Source: Paenibacillus typhae
GTDB taxonomy: Bacteria > Bacillota > Bacilli > Paenibacillales > Paenibacillaceae
DNA: 64,000 nt
Assembly (NCBI RefSeq): GCF_900099765.1
Contig: NZ_FNDX01000011.1
Coordinates: 112,381-176,380, forward strand
Reading direction: 5' to 3'
Shown: in pieces, positions 23,726 through 31,367 of the stretch
How the letters are laid out: each line of letters starts with the position of its first letter
Numbering within the stretch: position 1 is the stretch's first letter
Program-made: the position numbers and the translations under genes
Notes under the pieces: generated by a model
What the model was told of the DNA's origin: nothing
Databases searched by the model: none
Seen by the model: the letters and a program-made list of their open reading frames with translations, nothing else

Positions 23726-25336
23726 ATGAATCTTTCGATAGGACATACAGGAACATTGAATTTGCAGGCGGATGTACTGGTAATCGGCGGAGGTCCGGCA
23801 GGTACATGGGCTGCGCTTACGGCGGCAGCAAAAGGCGCCAAGGTTATTCTGGCCGATAAGGGCTACTGCGGCTCCAGCGGAGCTACTGCTCCGTCAGGCA
23901 CCGGAGTGTGGTATGTGCAGCCGGATGACAAGCTGCGCGAGGAAGCCAAGGCCAGCCGTTACTCGATGGGCGGCAAGCTGGCCGAGCACCGCTGGATGGA
24001 CCGGGTGCTGGACCGCACCTATGAGAATATGAACCGGCTGGGCGTTTCAGGTTACCCGTTCCCGCTGGATGAGCACGGCAACCAGTACCGCCGGAGCCTG
24101 CAGGGTCCGGAATATATGCGGCTGATGCGCAAGCTGGTCAAGAAGGCAGGCGTGAAGATCCTGGATCACAGTCCGGCGCTTGAGCTGCTGGCCGATGAGC
24201 ACGGTGTTGCCGGAGCAACCGGTGTGCAGACCCAAAGCGGAGAGGGCTGGAGCGTACAGGCGGGAGCCGTGGTTATCGCGACCGGCGGCTGCGCCTTCCT
24301 GAGCAAGGCGCTGGGCTGCAACGTGCTGACCGGTGACGGCTATCTGTTCGCCGCCGAGGCCGGGGCCAGCCTGTCCGGCATGGAATTCTCCAATGCCTAT
24401 GCGATCTGCCCGACTTTTTCCTCCGTTACCAAGACAGCCTATTACAGCTATGCAAGCTTCTATTATGAAAACGGCAGTGTGGTAGAGGGGGCAGGCTCCA
24501 AAAAGGGCCGCTCGGTCATTGCCCGTAATCTGCTGGCCGGCCGCCAGGTATATGCGAAGCTGGACGGTGCTTCAGAGGATCTGCAGCCGCTGCTGCGGGT
24601 TGCCCAGACGAACTTCTTTCTGCCGTTTGACCGCCGGGGTATTAATCCGTTCAAGGATGCTTTCCCGGTTACGCTGCGGCTGGAAGGCACGGTGCGCGGT
24701 ACCGGCGGAATCCGCATAACGGATGAAGACTGCAGCACCGGCGTTCCGGGACTGTATGCCGCAGGCGATGCGGCAACCCGCGAGCTGATCTGCGGCGGCT
24801 TCACCGGCGGCGGCAGCCACAATGCTGCCTGGGCGATGTCCTCCGGCTCCTTTGCCGGAGAAGGCGCAGCCGCTTATGCCGCCGGACTGGGGCGGCATGC
24901 CGCTGACCGCAGGCCGCGCGGGCTGTCCTCCTCACCGCTGGTTGACCAGCAGGTGAAGCCGGGAACGGCGGCGCGCGCAGCGGAATTTGTCTCGGCTGTG
25001 CAGGACGAAGTCAAGCCGTACGACATCAACCTGTTCCGTACAGAGCAGGGGCTGACCTCCTCGCTCGGCCGCCTGGACGGCCTGTGGAAGGAGCAGCGCA
25101 GCCGGGAAATCCAGCGCACGCCGGAAGGGGTGAAAGCCCGCGAAGCGGAAGCCATGACAGCGACGGCCCGCTGGATGTACAGCTCGGCACTGGCACGTAC
25201 GGAAACCAGAGGCATGCATAAACGCGAGGATTACAAGGAAACAGACAACAGCCAGCATCACCGGCTGATCAGCGGGGGACTGGATCAGGTATGGGTTAAG
25301 ACAGAAGAAGTTGCGAAGGAGAGTGTACTACTGTGA
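23726..25336 (+). CDS. FAD-dependent oxidoreductase, AprA/SdhA-like, copy 1
   Basis: A 536-residue flavoprotein of the fumarate reductase/succinate dehydrogenase/APS reductase alpha superfamily. The FAD-binding loop is VLVIGGGPAGTWAALTAAAK, and the second FAD segment is GTGGIRITDEDCSTGVPGLY then AAGDAATRE. The HPT-type substrate segment of fumarate reductases is absent: MEFSNAYAICP stands there instead. Two cysteines in ATGGCAFLSKALGCNVLTG are shared with copy 2 and may be functional. The C-terminal helical domain has the family ending ARTETRGMHKREDYKETD. Its stop overlaps the start of a ferredoxin gene by 4 bp, so the two are expected to form a complex. The reaction is unknown; redox release of sulfur from an imported organosulfur compound is the inference from context. 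Confidence 0.85.
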   Translation: MNLSIGHTGTLNLQADVLVIGGGPAGTWAALTAAAKGAKVILADKGYCGSSGATAPSGTGVWYVQPDDKLREEAKASRYSMGGKLAEHRWMDRVLDRTYENMNRLGVSGYPFPLDEHGNQYRRSLQGPEYMRLMRKLVKKAGVKILDHSPALELLADEHGVAGATGVQTQSGEGWSVQAGAVVIATGGCAFLSKALGCNVLTGDGYLFAAEAGASLSGMEFSNAYAICPTFSSVTKTAYYSYASFYYENGSVVEGAGSKKGRSVIARNLLAGRQVYAKLDGASEDLQPLLRVAQTNFFLPFDRRGINPFKDAFPVTLRLEGTVRGTGGIRITDEDCSTGVPGLYAAGDAATRELICGGFTGGGSHNAAWAMSSGSFAGEGAAAYAAGLGRHAADRRPRGLSSSPLVDQQVKPGTAARAAEFVSAVQDEVKPYDINLFRTEQGLTSSLGRLDGLWKEQRSREIQRTPEGVKAREAEAMTATARWMYSSALARTETRGMHKREDYKETDNSQHHRLISGGLDQVWVKTEEVAKESVLL

Positions 25337-25665
25337 TTGAAGTCATCAGCGCTGCCAGGTGTGTAGAGTGCAACCAGTGTGTCTCCGTCTGCCCGACGAA
25401 TGTTTTTGACCGGGCACCTGACGGAATTCCCGTCATCGCCCGGCAGAGCGATTGCCAGACCTGCTTCATGTGCGAGCTGTATTGCCCTGTTGATGCGCTG
25501 TACGTTGCCCCGGATTCTGAAGCTGTGACCGGTGTGACTGAACAGGCGCTGGAAGAGCAGGGGCTGCTCGGCGGATACAGGGAGAAGGTAGGCTGGGGCA
25601 GGGGCAGACAGCCGGTGGCAAGCCATGACTTTATGTATAAACTGGCGGCCAGAGCCGGGTTCTAG
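25333..25665 (+). CDS. 2[4Fe-4S] ferredoxin-type subunit, AprB-like, copy 1
   Basis: A 110-residue iron-sulfur protein. Two complete cluster motifs are visible: CVECNQCVSVCP near residue 10 and CQTCFMCELYCP near residue 45. This is the dicluster ferredoxin pattern also seen in APS reductase beta subunits, though the C-terminal tail is shorter. It starts at GTG 25333 inside the stop region of the flavoprotein gene (GTGA overlap), so translation is coupled and a 1:1 complex is likely, with this subunit passing electrons to or from the FAD. The C-terminus (GGYREKVGWGRGRQ) is shared in form with copy 2 (GSWRAEIGWNPG), which suggests a docking tail. Confidence 0.88.
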   Translation: MIEVISAARCVECNQCVSVCPTNVFDRAPDGIPVIARQSDCQTCFMCELYCPVDALYVAPDSEAVTGVTEQALEEQGLLGGYREKVGWGRGRQPVASHDFMYKLAARAGF

Positions 25666-25709
25666 AAATGGCAATCATCTGACATCAGACCGAGGGGAGA
25701 ACGACATTA

Positions 25710-26765
25710 ATGAAATCGTACAGAGAGATTCAAGGCGGACGTAAAAAAGGGGCACGCGCGCTGCTGCTCGCAAGCCTGGTCATGATCATGCTGGTGCTGC
25801 AGGCCTGTGGCAATAATGCGGGCTCCGGCAACAGCGCATCTTCAGCAGCAGGCGGCGATAATACTGCGGAGGCCGCAGGAAGCGAAACAGCACCGGCTGT
25901 GCTGAATTTCGGCTATATCGGCTCCAACAAGCTGAACGTGCCGGGCGGCGCGGAGGGCTGGGGCTTTTACAAGGGGATCATTCAGGAGGAGCTGAAAAAA
26001 TACGGCATCACCGAAGTGAAGCTGACCGGCTTCCCGAACGGCCCGGACCAGACGGAATCGCTGATCAGCGGCCGGCTTGATTTCGGCAGCCTCGGGGACA
26101 CCCCTGCCATTATCGCCTATGCTTCCGGCGCCAAAACCCGGCTGATCTCGCAATCTTCGGCCCATACCGTAGGCTATCTGATCGGTAAAAAGGACGGCCC
26201 GAAGACGGTTAAAGACTTGCAGGGCAAGACCATTGCCATCCAGAAAGGCTCCTTCATGCACCGTTATGTGGTGGGACTGCTGCAGCAGGAGGGGGTAACC
26301 GACTATAAGCTGGTGCACATGCTGATTCCGGATGCTACCGCAGCGCTCGCCAGAGGGGATGTGGATGCTACGACAAATCTCGGGGTTCCGGCCTTGAAGC
26401 TGATTGATGAAGGCTATACGCATCTGGACGATGCCTCGAAGCACCCAGACCTGCTGGGCTCCAGCGCAACCGTAGTATCTGAGGAATACCTGGAGAAATT
26501 CCCGGACTTCCCTAAGGTATGGAACGAGGCGCGTGAAAAAGCGCTGGCTGATCTCAAGCAGCATGAAGACGAATACTACGAATTTCTGGCCGAAATCGGC
26601 GATACCACGCCGGAGCTGGCCAAACAGGTGAATCCGATCAGCGATATCAAGGATACGGCCTTCACGGAAGAAGGCACCAAGCTGCTGGAGGGCACGAAGA
26701 ACTTCCTGGTCGAAGAAAAGCTGGCCAAAAAGGACTTCAACATCAGCGACTGGCAGCTGCAATAA
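25710..26765 (+). CDS. Sulfonate-type ABC transporter substrate-binding lipoprotein
   Basis: A 351-residue SsuA/TauA-family binding protein. The signal peptide ends in a lipobox LQAC (about residue 33, after ARALLLASLVMIMLVLQAC), so the protein is anchored outside the membrane. A Ser/Ala/Gly-rich linker precedes the bilobed fold (NFGYIGSNKLNVPGGAEGW, ESLISGRLDFGSLGDTPAII, LQGKTIAIQKGSFMHRYVVG, AALARGDVDATTN). GDTPAI and KGS are typical ligand-contact stretches of the sulfonate/taurine group. It is placed between the two flavoprotein/ferredoxin pairs and is the only binding protein of the cluster, so it should set substrate specificity. GAGGGGAGAA precedes ATG 25710. Confidence 0.92.
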   Translation: MKSYREIQGGRKKGARALLLASLVMIMLVLQACGNNAGSGNSASSAAGGDNTAEAAGSETAPAVLNFGYIGSNKLNVPGGAEGWGFYKGIIQEELKKYGITEVKLTGFPNGPDQTESLISGRLDFGSLGDTPAIIAYASGAKTRLISQSSAHTVGYLIGKKDGPKTVKDLQGKTIAIQKGSFMHRYVVGLLQQEGVTDYKLVHMLIPDATAALARGDVDATTNLGVPALKLIDEGYTHLDDASKHPDLLGSSATVVSEEYLEKFPDFPKVWNEAREKALADLKQHEDEYYEFLAEIGDTTPELAKQVNPISDIKDTAFTEEGTKLLEGTKNFLVEEKLAKKDFNISDWQLQ

Positions 26766-27166
26766 CGTTCAAGCGGAGGGGAGCTTCAGACACCTGAGCT
26801 GAAGGAAGCCTTGGCTTTGACGCTGGAGTTTCTGCAAGAGAAGCTCGGTTGAGGCGGGGCAGGTGTGAACTTAGTTGGATTTTCGCCACTTATTTCCTTT
26901 GTTTCTTGGAACTTTTGATCATTAGGTGGAAAAAAGGCAGTTAATCCGGGTAATCAAGCCCTTTTGGAACTCATTTAGCAAAATTAAGTGGCGTTTTTCC
27001 AACTAAGCTGCTCACACCGGGCAACTTGGGAGAATTAGATGGCGAAAATCCACTTAGTTGGATGTAACGGGCGTTTGCGAATCTTAGAACAAGCGAATCA
27101 GCGAACTACCGATGGGGCTAGAAGCGCCACACAGCGGGAGCTATCTCATTAATAAGGAGGAAGACA
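26766..27166. repeat. 400-bp spacer with dispersed palindromes and a possible gene remnant
   Basis: Four copies of the dispersed palindrome lie at about 26868-26893, 26918-26944, 26980-27007 and 27032-27061, in alternating orientation, all built from ACTTAGTTGG/CCAACTAAG and GCCACTTA/TAAGTGGC. Just after the binding-protein stop, 26766-26853 reads in one frame as an amphipathic helix ending TPELKEALALTLEFLQEKLG and a stop, with no start codon; this could be the decayed 3' end of a lost gene. No terminator is obvious, so the second flavoprotein pair may be co-transcribed or have its own promoter here. Confidence 0.6.
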
Positions 27167-28771
27167 ATGCCGCAGCAGCAGACAACAACAGATGTGCTTG
27201 TGCTGGGCGGAGGCCCGGCCGGGGCATGGGCAGCATGGCATGCGGCTTCGCAAGGCGCACAGGTCATTCTTGCCGACAAAGGATATCTTGGAACAAGCGG
27301 CGCGACAGCGCCGGGCGGGACTACCCTGCTGGTGATTCCGCCGGTGGCTGAGCTGCGTGATGCGGCGGTTCAGGCCAGGCTGCGGGCAGGAGGCTACCTG
27401 TCAGAGAACAGCTGGATTCACCGGGTGCTGGATCAGGTGGAGCAGAATTTGCGGCAGATTGAGGAGTGGGGCTACCCTTTTCCCAAGGATGAGAACGGCA
27501 ATCCGCTCCGGACCCATCTGCATGGCCCGGAGTACATGAAGATTATGCGCCGGGTTGTGCGCAAGGCGGGTGTAAGAATCCTGGATCAGTCCCCGGCGCT
27601 GGAGCTGCTGCATGATAAGCACGGCGTCGGCGGAGCCCGCGGCATTAACCGCCTGACAGGGGAGACCTGGGAGGTGCGGGCCAATGCGGTGGTTATGGCT
27701 ACAGGCGGCTGCGCTTTTCTGAGCAAGGGCCTGGGCTGCAACGTGCTTACCGGCGAAGGCCTGCTGATGTCGGCCGAGACGGGGGCTGAACTGTCGGGTA
27801 TGGAATTCACGAGGCAGTACGCCCCGAGCTTTGCGGACGGCACGGTGACGCGCGGGCGCATGCTGGCCTGGGCGACGCTGTATGATGCGGCGGGTAATCC
27901 GCTGCACCGGGGGGAGCGTACCTTCGGCAGCATCCCGGAGCTGATGCTGAAAGGGCCGGTCTATGCTTCGCTGGACCTGGCCGACACGGAGGCGAAGCAG
28001 CAGTTTCTGCGGAACGCCCATCCGATCTTTTTCATGCCGCTGGAGCGGGCGGGCATTAATCCGTTCAAGGATAAATTCCCGCTCACGCTCCGCTATGAAG
28101 GCACGATGCGCGGCACGGGCGGCCTGCGCCTGACCGGCGCCGACTGCAGCACCACGGTGCCGGGCCTGTACGCCGCGGGAGACGCCGCCTCCCGCGAGAA
28201 GGTCACCGGCGCCATCTCCGGCGGCGGCGCCTACAACGCTTCCTGGGCCATCTGCAGCGGCAGCTGGGCTGGCCAGGGAGCCGCCCGGCACGCGCTGTCG
28301 CAGACGCGCCGGGCGGACAGCCGGCAGCTGCGCGCCGCCGGCCGTATGGGGCTTGCCGGCGGCGCCTCGGCAAGCGGGACGCTGGACCCGAAGCCGCTGA
28401 TCGCGGCGGTCCAGCAGGAAATCCTGCCGCTGCGGATCAATTATTTCCGCAGCGAGCCCGGGGTAGCCGCCGCGCTGCAACGGCTGGATAGCCTGATGCC
28501 CTATATCACCGGCCGCCCGCCGGCCACGGTACAGGGCATCGTGCAGTCCCGCGAAGCGGCGGCCATGCTGCAGGCCGGCCGCTGGATCTACACCGCTGCG
28601 CTTGCCCGGAAAGAGACCCGGGGGCTGCAGCGGCTGGAGGAATATCCGGCGCTGGACCCGCGCCAGACCCACCGGCTGATTTTGTCAGGCATTGACCGGA
28701 TCAGCATCAGCACCGAAAAGGTACCGCATGCCCGTGAGATGCAGGCACCGAGAAAGGAGCAGGCCATATGA
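27167..28771 (+). CDS. FAD-dependent oxidoreductase, AprA/SdhA-like, copy 2
   Basis: A 534-residue paralogue of the flavoprotein at 23726; by eye about half of aligned residues are identical. The FAD loop is VLVLGGGPAGAWAAWHAASQ, the shared cysteine segment is ATGGCAFLSKGLGCNVLTG, and the distal FAD segment is GTGGLRLTGADCSTTVPGLY followed by AAGDAASRE. The substrate-side segment differs from copy 1 (MEFTRQYAPSF against MEFSNAYAICP), so the two may act on different substrates or at different steps. The C-terminus ends with ARKETRGLQRLEEYPALD. GC is locally very high around 28100-28580. The stop overlaps the next ferredoxin start by 4 bp, repeating the copy 1 arrangement. AAGGAGG precedes the ATG. 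Confidence 0.85.
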   Translation: MPQQQTTTDVLVLGGGPAGAWAAWHAASQGAQVILADKGYLGTSGATAPGGTTLLVIPPVAELRDAAVQARLRAGGYLSENSWIHRVLDQVEQNLRQIEEWGYPFPKDENGNPLRTHLHGPEYMKIMRRVVRKAGVRILDQSPALELLHDKHGVGGARGINRLTGETWEVRANAVVMATGGCAFLSKGLGCNVLTGEGLLMSAETGAELSGMEFTRQYAPSFADGTVTRGRMLAWATLYDAAGNPLHRGERTFGSIPELMLKGPVYASLDLADTEAKQQFLRNAHPIFFMPLERAGINPFKDKFPLTLRYEGTMRGTGGLRLTGADCSTTVPGLYAAGDAASREKVTGAISGGGAYNASWAICSGSWAGQGAARHALSQTRRADSRQLRAAGRMGLAGGASASGTLDPKPLIAAVQQEILPLRINYFRSEPGVAAALQRLDSLMPYITGRPPATVQGIVQSREAAAMLQAGRWIYTAALARKETRGLQRLEEYPALDPRQTHRLILSGIDRISISTEKVPHAREMQAPRKEQAI

Positions 28772-29112
28772 TCGAGCTGGTGAGCGCGGACCGCTGCATC
28801 GGCTGCAGACTGTGCGTCAAGGTCTGCCCGACCAATGTATTTGACATGTCGGGGAAGCTGGCTGTTATTGCCCGTCAGGAGGACTGCCAGACCTGCTTCA
28901 TGTGTGAAGCCTATTGTCCCGTGGACGCGCTTTACGTAGCGCCACAAGGCGAGGTGTCCGTTCAGGTTGACGAACAGGAGCTGATTGCCTCCGGACTGCT
29001 CGGCAGCTGGCGGGCGGAGATCGGCTGGAATCCGGGGGCGGAGGATACGATGGCAGAGCGGGATACGACGCCTTTCTTTGAGGTATTCACTGAGGCTAAC
29101 CGGGGCCAATAA
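28768..29112 (+). CDS. 2[4Fe-4S] ferredoxin-type subunit, AprB-like, copy 2
   Basis: A 114-residue iron-sulfur protein with cluster motifs CIGCRLCVKVCP and CQTCFMCEAYCP, paralogous to the copy at 25333. It starts at ATG 28768 in a 4-bp ATGA overlap with the flavoprotein gene, so the pair is coupled. AAAGGAG lies upstream. The middle region DALYVAPQGEVSVQVDEQEL matches the copy 1 segment DALYVAPDSEAVTGVTEQAL. It is the last gene of the cluster, followed by a long hairpin at 29179. Presumed role: electron relay subunit of the second flavoprotein. Confidence 0.88.
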   Translation: MIELVSADRCIGCRLCVKVCPTNVFDMSGKLAVIARQEDCQTCFMCEAYCPVDALYVAPQGEVSVQVDEQELIASGLLGSWRAEIGWNPGAEDTMAERDTTPFFEVFTEANRGQ

Positions 29113-29178
29113 GGGATTGGCGGGCATGCTTTTGCCGTAATGTCATGATTGTAAGCACCATTTAGCTTGCTCACTACA

Positions 29179-29229
29179 AATAGGGTGTTCCGTAAGCCGG
29201 TTTATTCTGCGGCTTGGGAACACCCTATT
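29179..29229. terminator. Two-tier long hairpin between the sulfur cluster and the convergent peroxidase gene
   Basis: The outer arms AATAGGGTGTTCC and GGAACACCCTATT pair over 13 bp without mismatch, and inside them AAGCCG pairs with CGGCTT. No clear T-run follows on either strand, so it is an atypical terminator or another structured element. Confidence 0.7.
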
Positions 29230-29256
29230 AGAGTTGTCTGTCTGTTATACAATTCC

Positions 29257-29799
29257 CTACAGCAATTCCTCTACAGCCGGCTCGATATCCAGCGGATCAA
29301 CCGGAGACTCAAACCGCTTTACTACATTACCTTGGCGGTCAATCAGGAATTTGGTGAAGTTCCACTTTATTTCATCATCCGCAAGGGAAGCGGGGTCCCG
29401 TTCCTCCAGCATTTTCTGCAGCAGCCTGCTGCCGGAGTGATCCGGATCGAAGCCGGCAAAGCCTGCCTCAGTGGTCAGATAGCTGAATAACGGATGCTTG
29501 TCCCGTCCTTTGACATCAATTTTTTCAAACAGGGGAAAGCTAACCCCGTAGTTAATCTGGCAGAAAATATCCACCTCTTCATTGGAGCCGGGCTCTTCAC
29601 CGAACTGGTTGCTGGGGAACCCGAGGATCTGGAAACCGCGGTCCTGGAACCTTTCATAAAGCTTCTGCAGGTCAGAGTATTGCGGGGTGAACCCGCATTT
29701 GCTGGCGGTATTGACAATCAGCAGGACCTTCCCCTTGTATTGCTCAAGACTAATTTCTTTCCCGCGGATGTTGCGGGCAGTGTATGTATAAATACTCAT
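29257..29799 (-). CDS. Glutathione peroxidase family (thiol peroxidase)
   Basis: A 180-residue cytoplasmic peroxidase that reduces hydroperoxides; bacterial Cys-type members usually take electrons from thioredoxin rather than glutathione. The active-site region NTASKCGFTPQYSDLQKLYE has the peroxidatic Cys at about residue 35, in place of selenocysteine. GFPSNQFGEEPGSNEEV supplies the catalytic Gln and the family signature, and IKWNFTKFLIDRQGNVVKRF supplies the Trp/Asn. Length is slightly above the usual 160, with a short insertion near GFAGFDPDHSGSRLL. It is a single-gene unit convergent with the sulfur cluster. In this window a thioredoxin reductase (46687) could supply reducing power. Confidence 0.93.
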   Translation of the reverse strand: MSIYTYTARNIRGKEISLEQYKGKVLLIVNTASKCGFTPQYSDLQKLYERFQDRGFQILGFPSNQFGEEPGSNEEVDIFCQINYGVSFPLFEKIDVKGRDKHPLFSYLTTEAGFAGFDPDHSGSRLLQKMLEERDPASLADDEIKWNFTKFLIDRQGNVVKRFESPVDPLDIEPAVEELL

Positions 29800-30005
29800 T
29801 GGCAGCTTCAGCCTCCCGGAATTGCATAAAAATGATTTTTGTTAATTTAATTGTAAGCAATTAAATTTCGTATGTCAAACGATTTATTGATTTTTTTATG
29901 TACGAAGCAGGCTGTTAAGCTTATACTAAGGTGAACGGACCGTTTCTTCAGCAGGCGGAGCGTCTCCCCGGTTATTTAAAAGAATATATTGCTGGAGGAA
30001 ATTTG

Positions 30006-30680
30006 ATGAGCACTACAGAACTTACTAGCCAACTTTCCAGTTTTACAGGAAGATTACTCAGAGAACGTTTCGGAAAAGGTCCTGAATCGATACATGCTTC
30101 CATCGGGCCGCAGTGCATCGCGCTGCATATCCGGAATTTTATCGGGCCTGTAGAGCGGTTTCTGCTGAACAAAGAAGAAGAGCAGGCCTTCCGTTATACA
30201 CGGGAGCTTTTAATGAAATCCCTGCTTCCCGAGCTCTCGGCTTACCTGAAGGAAACGATGGCTATTGAGGTCAGTGAGATTTTTTATGATTGGGGTATAC
30301 ATAACGCTTCGGGGATGATAGTAGCCCTCCTCAAGAACGACGGAGTGGCCTGTGATCATTATGCCGGACGTGAAGAGGTGCATGCCCAGATCAATGAAGT
30401 AAGCCGAAAGGTGCAGAAGGAACCCGAGTTTACCGACTCCTGGTGGCTGGGAACCCGTATACTGATCATCAAGCGCGAAGGCATTCTGATTCCTCTGGAG
30501 AAGGAACTGATTGGCCTCGGCTATGAGAATACACTCAAAACGACCAAGCGCAAGATGGAAAAACGCTATCTGGAAGACACGACCACGATTGCGCCCATGC
30601 TGGGCAAGGAGCTGTCCGATATTTATGTGGATTGGGACTTTGATAAAGACACGAGTGTGATCGCATATACGTTTCACTAA
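30006..30680 (+). CDS. DUF2294 (YbcI-like) protein with duplicated domain
   Basis: A 224-residue soluble protein. The N-terminal half begins SSFTGRLLRERFGKGPESIH, the DUF2294 signature, and ends VSEIFYDWGIHNASGMIVAL. The C-terminal half repeats the pattern and ends LSDIYVDWDFDKDTSVIAYT, so the protein consists of two tandem DUF2294-like units, the second lacking the FGKGP segment. Two-domain forms are known in bacilli; the function is not established to my knowledge. ATG 30006 has GGAGG about 8 bases upstream; a frame open to 29931 has no ribosome site. It forms a single-gene unit with a strong terminator. Confidence 0.82.
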   Translation: MSTTELTSQLSSFTGRLLRERFGKGPESIHASIGPQCIALHIRNFIGPVERFLLNKEEEQAFRYTRELLMKSLLPELSAYLKETMAIEVSEIFYDWGIHNASGMIVALLKNDGVACDHYAGREEVHAQINEVSRKVQKEPEFTDSWWLGTRILIIKREGILIPLEKELIGLGYENTLKTTKRKMEKRYLEDTTTIAPMLGKELSDIYVDWDFDKDTSVIAYTFH

Positions 30681-30728
30681 ACCATATATGGGGCGGAAAT
30701 GAGTCGGACATGAGAATGAGCCGAACAT

Positions 30729-30774
30729 GAGCCGAAGAAGGGGGATACGACCCTTTCTTCGGCTTTTTCTTTTT
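30729..30774 (+). terminator. Intrinsic terminator
   Basis: GAGCCGAAGAAGGG and CCCTTTCTTCGGCTT pair as a long hairpin followed by a T-rich run, closing the DUF2294 gene. Confidence 0.9.
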
Positions 30775-30809
30775 TAGAAATCAGTAATTATTGGGGGGGG
30801 ATTCGGCAA

Positions 30810-31208
30810 ATGGAGGAGTATCAGCAGAGCGTGCTGTATGTGGAAGATAATGAGCTGAACATGGAATTGATGCATCATATCTTCAAAAAACATCTGCCCT
30901 CCGTATTGCTGCTGAAAGCCGAAACGGCTGAGCATGGGCTGGAAATTGCAGCCTGTCAGCTGCCGGATCTGATTATAATGGATATCGGCTTACCCGGTAT
31001 GAATGGCTATGAGGCCATGGAAAGGCTAAGGTCTAAGGAGAGTACGAGCAGGATACCCGTAATGGCCATCAGTGCTTTTGCGCGGCATTCGGATATTGAA
31101 CAGGCCAGGACAACCGGCTTTGCTGCTTACCTCACGAAACCGTTTCAGGTTAAAGTCTTTACGCGTACCGTAAAAGAGCTGTTAACCGAAGGCCCTTATA
31201 CTCCATAA
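30810..31208 (+). CDS. Single-domain response regulator
   Basis: A 132-residue stand-alone receiver domain without an output domain. YVEDNELNMEL gives the acidic pocket, the phospho-accepting Asp lies in LIIMDIGLPGMNG, Ser/Thr and Lys positions are in VMAISAF and YLTKPF. Such DivK/Spo0F-like proteins act as relays or as allosteric partners of kinases. A run of eight or more G just before the ATG (about 30793-30801) is the ribosome site. The hybrid histidine kinase gene follows 159 bp downstream on the same strand, so a phosphorelay between them is likely. No target output protein is encoded nearby. Confidence 0.9.
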   Translation: MEEYQQSVLYVEDNELNMELMHHIFKKHLPSVLLLKAETAEHGLEIAACQLPDLIIMDIGLPGMNGYEAMERLRSKESTSRIPVMAISAFARHSDIEQARTTGFAAYLTKPFQVKVFTRTVKELLTEGPYTP

Positions 31209-31367
31209 GGACAGAAATTACGTAGTAATATCCAAGGTGTTGAGCTGGGGAGAGCTCTGTCTGAGGGCCGGTTTGTCAGTAAAAAGAAGGGATGCGCTGT
31301 TCAGCTGCTTTTTGCCGGGGGATGTGGTGATTTTTTCCTGCTGATAGCATTTGACTTTCGCCCGTAG

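Noticed and set aside
27401..28672. A 423-codon minus-strand open frame across flavoprotein copy 2
   Set aside because: Produced by very high GC in the real gene; no motif.
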